This document shows positions 59,078-64,000 of a DNA stretch of 64,000 nt, piece after piece (position 1 is the stretch's first letter; every line of letters starts with the position of its first letter). The translations under genes and the position numbers were made by a program. The stretch comes from Candidatus Marispirochaeta associata (GTDB lineage Bacteria > Spirochaetota > Spirochaetia > JC444 > Marispirochaetaceae), in contig JWTM01000499.1 of NCBI GenBank assembly GCA_001749745.1, forward strand, positions 1-64,000, given 5' to 3'. Under the pieces are notes generated by a model. It was not told the DNA's origin, ran no database searches, and worked only from the letters and a program-made list of their open reading frames with translations.

Positions 59078-59716
59078 ATGAAGAAACTTGTCTTGCTCCT
59101 GGCCCTGCTAGGACTGCTCCTGCCACTGATGGCCGACGGCCATATGCTCCCCGAGCACCAGTTTGCCCAGGGTGAGTGGATGCTGAAGGGTGATCGACTC
59201 TATCAATCCGCATCCCGGGATCCCCTGGCGAAGGTCAACATCATGGTTCCTCAGGAAGGGGCGATGATCTACGAGTTCAACGTACGCTACGAGGGCGGTG
59301 CCGAGGATCTCCACGGAGGATTTGGTATTCATGTCTTCGCCGATTCGGTACATCCCCGCAAATCCTGGGGTACCGGTAAATCCTATCTGCTCTGGCTCAA
59401 TTATGATGCCGATCCCGTCTCCGATGTAATTCCCGCCGGCTTCAGCGCCCAGGTCTATCGCAGCCTCTCCCACTCCAAGATGGAGCTGGTACAGAGTGTG
59501 GACCTCAACAAGTATGCCTACCTGCTGACCGACGCCAATCTGGACGCTACGGTTCCGGCGAAGATCTATGTAGACGGCGACACCGGATTCGTAAAGGTCT
59601 ACAGCCCGCTGGATCCCAATTACTACTTCTATTTTACCCTCGGCAATGAGGACCCCATGGAAGGTGATTGGATCGCCCTGCGTAGCAACAGCCTGGCTGT
59701 CAGCTTCGGCCGCTGA
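59078..59716 (+). CDS. Secreted hypothetical protein
   Basis: A 212-residue protein with a clear Sec signal (KKLVLLLALLGLLLPLMA-DG). The mature part is rich in aromatic residues and strands, with VNIMVPQEGAMIYEFNVRYEGGAEDLHGGFGIHVF-type sheet blocks (about 50-95), suggesting a jelly-roll, LamG-like fold. I do not recognise a family. It has its own promoter and terminator. Possibly periplasmic or surface-exposed, binding carbohydrate or lipid; this is a guess from fold look only. Confidence 0.65.
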   Translation: MKKLVLLLALLGLLLPLMADGHMLPEHQFAQGEWMLKGDRLYQSASRDPLAKVNIMVPQEGAMIYEFNVRYEGGAEDLHGGFGIHVFADSVHPRKSWGTGKSYLLWLNYDADPVSDVIPAGFSAQVYRSLSHSKMELVQSVDLNKYAYLLTDANLDATVPAKIYVDGDTGFVKVYSPLDPNYYFYFTLGNEDPMEGDWIALRSNSLAVSFGR

Positions 59717-59738
59717 TTTTCAGTACCTTTAATTGATT

Positions 59739-59772
59739 GACCGGGTCCTTTAACGACGGACCCGGTTTTTTT
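59739..59772 (+). terminator. Terminator of the secreted-protein gene
   Basis: ACCGGGTCC (59740-59748) and GGACCCGGT (59758-59766) form a perfect 9-bp stem, followed by seven T in all. The next start codon follows the T-run immediately. Confidence 0.9.
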
Positions 59773-61131
59773 ATGATTCTTACACTCTTTGTGCTGCTCC
59801 TTCTCCTCATCTCGACGCTCCTGCTTCTTCTCGCTTGGACTCATTCCCGGAGACCCGTCACGGAATCGAGGCAGAAGGAACTCATCCGGCTGCGTATGGA
59901 TGCCCCCGGTGGAGTCTGGCAGATGGTGGATCTGGAATCGAAGACAATTAGCTGCGGCTTCTCTCAAGAGGATGATATCGATCTGCGCCACTTTATCCCG
60001 ACCCCGAAGAGGGGACCGCGGCGCAGGGTACTACGGCTCTCCGCGGAGGGCGAGAAGCTTCGGGTTGAGGCGGATACACCCCTTATCCTGAATGGGGTTC
60101 GGTGCAGCGAGGGAAAACTGGGCCAGAATCAGTTTCTCCGCCTAAACGGACTCAAACTGAGCTATATGGGGAGCTTCCTAGCAGAGGAGCAGTTCGACCG
60201 CCCTCGCTCGAGACGGGAGCGCCTTATCCTTCTGGCTCCGGGCTCCCTGTTGCTCAGCGCTGCCCTCATACTCGCCGCGGCGGGCGTTGCCCGGCCCGGT
60301 CGGGCAGCGCTACCGGTAGTGCGGGCGCCGCAATCATCCCTAGATCAGCCTCCGTCTCCAGAGCCACCGCGCATCCCGCCGGTGCTCATCGCCCCGGGTG
60401 CCCCTCTCCCTGAGGCCGGGGTAGATATTCTGTTCATCCACGCCCACCCCGACGATGAATCCCTCGACTTTGGAGCCCTGCTCGCGGCTGCCGATGAAGC
60501 CGGGCACTCGACCGCAGTGCTTCTCTTGACCGACGGAGAGGGCGGGATCTTTCGAAGCGATTACCAGGGGCCTGCCGGAAGACTCGAGGATTTGCGAGTC
60601 GAGGAGGCGTTTCAAGCCATGACGGTCTTGGGGGTCGACTATTATATCCGCTTCGGACTGGCCAACCTTCCCTACAACGGCACTGCCGACGAGCGCTCGC
60701 CCTTGGCGATACTGGATGCCTGGGGTGAAACGGAAGCCCTGCCGGCACGGCTTGGCGAGCTTATCGAAGAGCTCCGACCGGCAGTCCTGGTCACTCCCGA
60801 CGGTCCGTCGGCTGCGCGGGAGCATTTCGAGCACGAGGCGGCGGGGCTCGCAGTAGCCCTGGCCTTGGATCAATTACAGCAGAGCGGCGCCTACCGACCC
60901 GGGGCACATCTGGTCTGTATCGACCCGCGTCAGGCCGAGATCTATCCGGAGAGGATCACTTTTCCCCGCGCCGAGTTTGCAGAGCGGCAGCGAGAGGCCC
61001 TCCTCTCCCATGCAACCCAGGCGGACGCCTCCCTGTTCGGGGTGGAGATGATTGCCGAATACGGGTTCGAATACTATCATATGAAGTATTGGAGGTTGGA
61101 TGAGGATCCTGCGCTCTATCTTTTCCCTTAG
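59773..61131 (+). CDS. Membrane fusion of an FHA-like domain and a PIG-L (LmbE) deacetylase
   Basis: About 452 residues. Membrane helix 1 (about 2-20), a strand-rich middle part (about 45-135) with an FHA-like pattern (TISCGFSQEDDIDL, LNGVRCSEGKLG), helix 2 (about 155-178), a Pro-rich linker, and a PIG-L domain (about 217-450) with the metal motif H225-P-D-D-E and H351/H354. By charge, the FHA-like part should be inside and the deacetylase outside. PIG-L enzymes deacetylate GlcNAc units. ATG 59773 follows the terminator T-run with no ribosome site, so the start is uncertain. The next gene overlaps by 32 bp. Confidence 0.82.
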   Translation: MILTLFVLLLLLISTLLLLLAWTHSRRPVTESRQKELIRLRMDAPGGVWQMVDLESKTISCGFSQEDDIDLRHFIPTPKRGPRRRVLRLSAEGEKLRVEADTPLILNGVRCSEGKLGQNQFLRLNGLKLSYMGSFLAEEQFDRPRSRRERLILLAPGSLLLSAALILAAAGVARPGRAALPVVRAPQSSLDQPPSPEPPRIPPVLIAPGAPLPEAGVDILFIHAHPDDESLDFGALLAAADEAGHSTAVLLLTDGEGGIFRSDYQGPAGRLEDLRVEEAFQAMTVLGVDYYIRFGLANLPYNGTADERSPLAILDAWGETEALPARLGELIEELRPAVLVTPDGPSAAREHFEHEAAGLAVALALDQLQQSGAYRPGAHLVCIDPRQAEIYPERITFPRAEFAERQREALLSHATQADASLFGVEMIAEYGFEYYHMKYWRLDEDPALYLFP

Positions 61132-62308
61132 TCTGCTATGCCTCTCGCTGCTGTTCCTCTCCTGCGCAAGCGCTCCGGAACCTGAGGAAAGGCCCGGTCG
61201 TGCAAGCGCCAGCATCGAACTGATGGAGGGGGAGGTGCTGGTCTATCCGGTCCGCTGGTACGGCGATCGCCAGGCCGCCTGTTCGATTACCTTCGACGAC
61301 GGTACCCTGGATCATTATCTGATCGGAGCCCCCGAGCTGGAGCGGCATGGGATACGGGGCACCTTCTTCGTCATTACCGGGTTGGCGGGGGATCAGATCT
61401 GGCACGACGGGGATACTCCCCGGCAGTTGATGAACTGGGATCAGATCAGGGAACTCTTCCGACGGGGCCATGAGATTGCGAGCCACACGGTGCATCACCT
61501 CGATTTAATGCGTGAAAGCGATCGGGCCGATGATGAGCTGCGTAACTCCCTGGTCGATCTTCGACGCGAACTACCCGGTAGCGAACACTTTAGCCTCGGA
61601 TGGCCCTACTGGCGCTCTACGCCGGAGAACCGGCGCCTGGCGGCCCGCTATTACTACGCCGCCCGCAGCGGCGGTATAGCCGCTCGAAGCGGCGATGCCG
61701 ATTTCGGCGGGGTCAACGGCGGGACGCCGAGGGATTACTATGCCATCGGCGCCCGGGGAATCCTCGCTTCAGACAGAGAGGTGGAGCTCATGTTGCTTTT
61801 GGATGAGGTTTATTGCAACCGTGGCTGGCTTATTCCCAATCTCCACGGTCTCGGGCGGGGTGAGCTAAAGGGTCCGGCGGTCGGCTGGGAAGCCTTGAGC
61901 CGGGATGAGTATCGAAAAATGCTCGACATCCTGGCGGCTCGGGATTTCTGGTTTGCCCCCTTCGGCGAGGTGGCCCGCTATGCCCGGCAGCGGGAAGCGC
62001 TTGAGCTGAAGCTGAGGGTGAGGGGGCCCTCCATAAGGATTCATTATAAGACCTCTTTGGAGCCCGAGGTATATAGTCTGCCCCTTACCATCGCTATCGA
62101 AGCCGAGGGCGGCATGGTTCTTAAGGGGGCTTCAGGCGGGGGCCGCGGGATGCCGTTTCAGGCTGTCGCCGTGGATCAACTCGAGATTCGGCGCACCCGA
62201 TACCTCATCGATATCCCTCCCGGGGACGGCCGGGTCGATCTCGAGTTCGTACCCGCCAGGTCGGGGCGGCTCAGTCTGCGCGCCTTTCTGGGCCCAGGAG
62301 AGAGCTAA
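61100..62308 (+). CDS. Polysaccharide deacetylase lipoprotein (NodB domain, CE4)
   Basis: A 402-residue protein. Lipoprotein signal (LLFLSCAS, Cys about 23). The NodB domain (about 45-285) has the Asp pair D66-D67 (TFDDGTLDHYL) and H129-x3-H133 (SHTVHH), giving a complete metal site. A C-terminal beta-domain (about 300-400) follows. CE4 enzymes remove acetyl groups from chitin, peptidoglycan or other N-acetylated polymers. GGAGG lies 7 bases before ATG, which is inside the end of the PIG-L gene, so two unrelated deacetylases are made together. Confidence 0.92.
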   Translation: MRILRSIFSLSLLCLSLLFLSCASAPEPEERPGRASASIELMEGEVLVYPVRWYGDRQAACSITFDDGTLDHYLIGAPELERHGIRGTFFVITGLAGDQIWHDGDTPRQLMNWDQIRELFRRGHEIASHTVHHLDLMRESDRADDELRNSLVDLRRELPGSEHFSLGWPYWRSTPENRRLAARYYYAARSGGIAARSGDADFGGVNGGTPRDYYAIGARGILASDREVELMLLLDEVYCNRGWLIPNLHGLGRGELKGPAVGWEALSRDEYRKMLDILAARDFWFAPFGEVARYARQREALELKLRVRGPSIRIHYKTSLEPEVYSLPLTIAIEAEGGMVLKGASGGGRGMPFQAVAVDQLEIRRTRYLIDIPPGDGRVDLEFVPARSGRLSLRAFLGPGES

Positions 62309-62318
62309 GCCTTTTGTA

Positions 62319-62337
62319 GTGTCCTCGATCCTGAGGA
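62319..62337 (+). repeat. Left terminal inverted repeat of the second IS
   Basis: GTGTCCTCGATCCTGAGGA; the transposase stop codon lies only 4 bp inside it. Confidence 0.92.
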
Positions 62338-62341
62338 AATC

Positions 62342-63463
62342 TTATACTCTAGCATAGCTTTGCAGTTCTTCTGTAGATTTCTTTAGAGGAGTTGTAATAC
62401 ATCTCAACCACACATCTAAATCATGAGATATCTCCCCCCTGATTCTGCTTAAGAAACGGCGTTGAGTGAAGAAAGTCTTCTTTTCTCGCTGAATCGAAGA
62501 CCGGGATATCCCGGCTTTTTCCGCATGTGTATAGCGTTGACCGGCCTTGTCCCGGATTCTAAATGGTTTGTAATAGTTATGGTAGGTACGATAGATGGCG
62601 AGTCGCTCCATCTGATTAACCACATTTCTCCCAAATTGCACGGTCTCCCGCGTATGTTCCGCTAAGTCCTTGCGGATCTCCCGGTCTAAATAGTTTACAC
62701 TAAATAGCTGGTTCGACACTGTCCGCGGTAGGGTTGAACTGCAGAGTACATGCTCGATGTGAGCTCTCTCATCACGAGTCATATTGCTGATTACCTGCTG
62801 ATAGCTCTGATGTCGGTCGGTAAAGAGTTTGACAGTTGTCCTTCCTGATTGATCTACAAGGGTAAGGATAGTGTGCAGTAGTCGCTCAAACGATTTATAA
62901 GTCGTTACCCTGCCATTAATAAATTGTACCTGGAGTTTTTGATTGCGGATCTTTTGATAGGGAGTCATTCGGCCTTTTCGTCTTAGGTGCGCATAGTCCG
63001 TAACCACCCAGAATTGGGATTCCTTACCTGCCAGTAGCTGGATGTTATTAGGAAAGTATTGAGAAACCGCGAAGCTCTCGAAACCATCTGCTACCAGATC
63101 TTCGTTTAGGGAGAGCTCACCTAAAAGAGTATTGTGAAGTGCCAGAGATTGCCGGGCCAGGCGTGAGATGCGGTTGGTGATACAATTGGGCGAAGCCTTA
63201 AGAATTCGCCCCATATCTCGGATTCCGGAGGAGGAAATTAAGAGCGAGAAGAGGTCACGGTAAGGGATATGGCGCTTTACACCATAGTCAAGACTAAAGG
63301 TTTGAGACGAGAATTGATGTCCACACTGTTTACAGCGAAAGCGTTGTATACGACCATCAATCCTCGAATGATAATGGCCATTTCGGACATACCACGTATG
63401 ATTTTTCGGCACCGAAAGGTGGTATTCGCACTCAGCGTGGGGGCAAAATGGGGGGATAAGCAT
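62342..63463 (-). CDS. Zinc-ribbon DDE transposase (IS1/IS1595-like superfamily)
   Basis: A 373-residue protein. N-terminal zinc ribbon (CPHAEC near residue 8 and RCKQCGHQF near 45), a helix-turn-helix (IRDMGRILKASPNCITNRI), then a DDE-type core: Asp in VADGFESF, Asp in LFTDRHQSYQ, and the helix REIRKDLAEHTRETVQFGRNV with the probable Glu, followed by YRTYHNYYKPFR. The exact IS family is uncertain. AGAGGAG lies 6 bases before ATG, and TTAAGAT/ATCTTAA (63480-63486, 63494-63500) forms an inverted repeat upstream. No frame damage is seen. Confidence 0.85.
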   Translation of the reverse strand: MLIPPFCPHAECEYHLSVPKNHTWYVRNGHYHSRIDGRIQRFRCKQCGHQFSSQTFSLDYGVKRHIPYRDLFSLLISSSGIRDMGRILKASPNCITNRISRLARQSLALHNTLLGELSLNEDLVADGFESFAVSQYFPNNIQLLAGKESQFWVVTDYAHLRRKGRMTPYQKIRNQKLQVQFINGRVTTYKSFERLLHTILTLVDQSGRTTVKLFTDRHQSYQQVISNMTRDERAHIEHVLCSSTLPRTVSNQLFSVNYLDREIRKDLAEHTRETVQFGRNVVNQMERLAIYRTYHNYYKPFRIRDKAGQRYTHAEKAGISRSSIQREKKTFFTQRRFLSRIRGEISHDLDVWLRCITTPLKKSTEELQSYARV

Positions 63464-63533
63464 TGCTAACTCCTCTAAGTTAAGATCGTTCGTATCTTAA
63501 TTAGAGGTCTTGAAAGGAGTTTGCTTCAAACTA

Positions 63534-63552
63534 TCCTCAGGATCGAGGACAC
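63534..63552 (-). repeat. Right terminal inverted repeat of the second IS
   Basis: Exact inverse of 62319-62337; it adjoins the TA next to the pfkA stop. Confidence 0.92.
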
Positions 63553-63555
63553 TAT

Positions 63556-64000
63556 TTAAGCTTTCTTCTGGACTTTCGTCTGCACAGTAATCCCGTCGAT
63601 CACCGGTCGGTCCCCTAAGCAGGTTCCAACCAGCCGGGCGCTGCGGATCCAGGGGTGGTCGTTGGGCACCATCTTCTTCTTCCCGGCTACATCCTTTAAG
63701 GGGACCGCCGCGGTACTATTGCCCTTGATCGCCACCATCATGTTGTACTCGCCGGCGGCTAAAAGCTCGGCGGCCTTGGTCCCCAGCATGGTGCTGTAGA
63801 GCCTGTCGGTCGCGGAGGGGATGCCTCCTCGCTGTACGTGGCCCAGATAGGTTACCCGCGCTTCAATGCCGGTCAGCTCCTGAATCTGGCGGGTCAACTG
63901 TGAGGCCTTGGGCTCATGAAAGGGATGATAAGCGAAACCGTGTTCGTCGTACTTGATCTCGTCTTTTCGGGGCTCGGTTTTCTTTCTCTTGCCCTCTACC
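63556..64000 (-). CDS. pfkA: 6-phosphofructokinase, C-terminal part (cut by the window edge)
   Basis: The frame is open from the window edge to the stop at 63556, 147 residues, so this is the 3' part of a longer gene and not a short protein starting at 63897. LGHVQRGGIPSATDRLYSTMLG is the fructose-6-phosphate/Arg-containing signature of phosphofructokinases (about 60 residues in), followed by the usual C-terminal part. The KRKKTEPRKDEIKYDEHGFAYHPF stretch before it is an unusual insertion of the longer PfkA forms. The stop is 3 bp from the IS, so the gene's own terminator has been displaced. Confidence 0.88.
   Translation of the reverse strand, partial: VEGKRKKTEPRKDEIKYDEHGFAYHPFHEPKASQLTRQIQELTGIEARVTYLGHVQRGGIPSATDRLYSTMLGTKAAELLAAGEYNMMVAIKGNSTAAVPLKDVAGKKKMVPNDHPWIRSARLVGTCLGDRPVIDGITVQTKVQKKA

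Larger units (their letters stand above)
62319..63552 (-). mobile_element. Insertion sequence with perfect 19-bp inverted repeats
   Basis: GTGTCCTCGATCCTGAGGA at 62319-62337 is repeated inverted at 63534-63552 without a mismatch. TA flanks both ends (62317-62318 and 63553-63554), either a 2-bp target duplication or part of 21-bp repeats. The element holds one transposase gene that fills nearly all of it, and sits between two convergent genes, 3 bp from the pfkA stop codon. Confidence 0.9.

Noticed and set aside
61064..61072. GGTTCGAAT, like a tRNA T-loop
   Set aside because: It is inside the PIG-L coding frame and no acceptor stem or anticodon arm can be built around it.
63556..63897. Complete short protein of 113 residues
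   Set aside because: The frame continues open to the window edge with PfkA-like sequence; TTG 63897 is an internal leucine codon.

Overview
The window looks like chromosomal DNA of a free-living, anaerobic or microaerophilic spirochaete of the Spirochaetaceae type. This is an inference. It rests on moderately high GC, many 7TMR-DISM and Cache receptors, hybrid histidine kinases and HD-GYP proteins, a sugar-binding protein with a spirochaete-like AEGQRE signal end, TRAP transporters, and anaerobic enzymes (hybrid cluster protein, formate-THF ligase). Genes are packed on both strands, and several convergent pairs overlap at their 3' ends.

Layout. 1-1381: an IS110-family element whose 5' non-coding end has the look of a bridge (seek) RNA, inserted just before the ribosome site of a peroxiredoxin gene. 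1.4-4.2 kb: peroxiredoxin, a dihydroorotate-dehydrogenase-like flavoprotein, galE. 4.3-9.3 kb: a TRAP transporter operon with a FadR-type regulator and a metallo-beta-lactamase-fold protein. 9.2-16.7 kb: housekeeping and salvage genes (two HAD phosphatases, a UshA-like nucleotidase, Hsp33, TtcA, a cysteine-cluster protein, a GH20 hexosaminidase). 16.7-25.8 kb: signalling (two paralogous GAF-HD-GYP proteins and a 7TM hybrid kinase) plus an isoaspartyl dipeptidase/YfcC transporter pair. 25.8-31.1 kb: a NarL-type two-component system next to a sugar ABC importer without its ATPase. 31.1-37.7 kb: a LEA14-like lipoprotein, two chemoreceptors and a potassium channel. 37.8-43.3 kb: acyl-CoA synthetase, formate-THF ligase and two ion/anion exporters. 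43.3-44.0 kb: a small heat-shock gene behind a near-perfect sigma-54 promoter. 44-50.4 kb: hybrid kinases and a REC-GGDEF cyclase. 50.4-53.8 kb: an omptin-like outer-membrane protease, divergent from a two-gene operon of a CarH-like B12 sensor and a soluble histidine kinase. 53.7-57.9 kb: a DksA-like protein with a lost zinc site, a PhoB-like regulator and an hcpR/hcp pair with a well-placed operator. 58-62.3 kb: GNAT, OsmC, a secreted protein and two coupled carbohydrate deacetylases. 62.3-63.55 kb: a second IS with perfect 19-bp inverted repeats. 63.55 kb to the edge: the 3' part of pfkA.

The most interesting points are the B12-sensor/kinase operon (W-x9-EH plus a complete cobalamin motif, but no DNA-binding domain), the IS110 RNA region, the hcpR/hcp operator geometry, the sigma-54 promoter of hsp20, the omptin homologue, the FHA-like/PIG-L membrane fusion, and a repeated pattern of genes whose -10 box lies 5-9 nt from the start codon with no Shine-Dalgarno, which suggests leaderless mRNAs. 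No tRNA, rRNA or CRISPR was seen. All functions come from motifs read by eye; no database search was possible.
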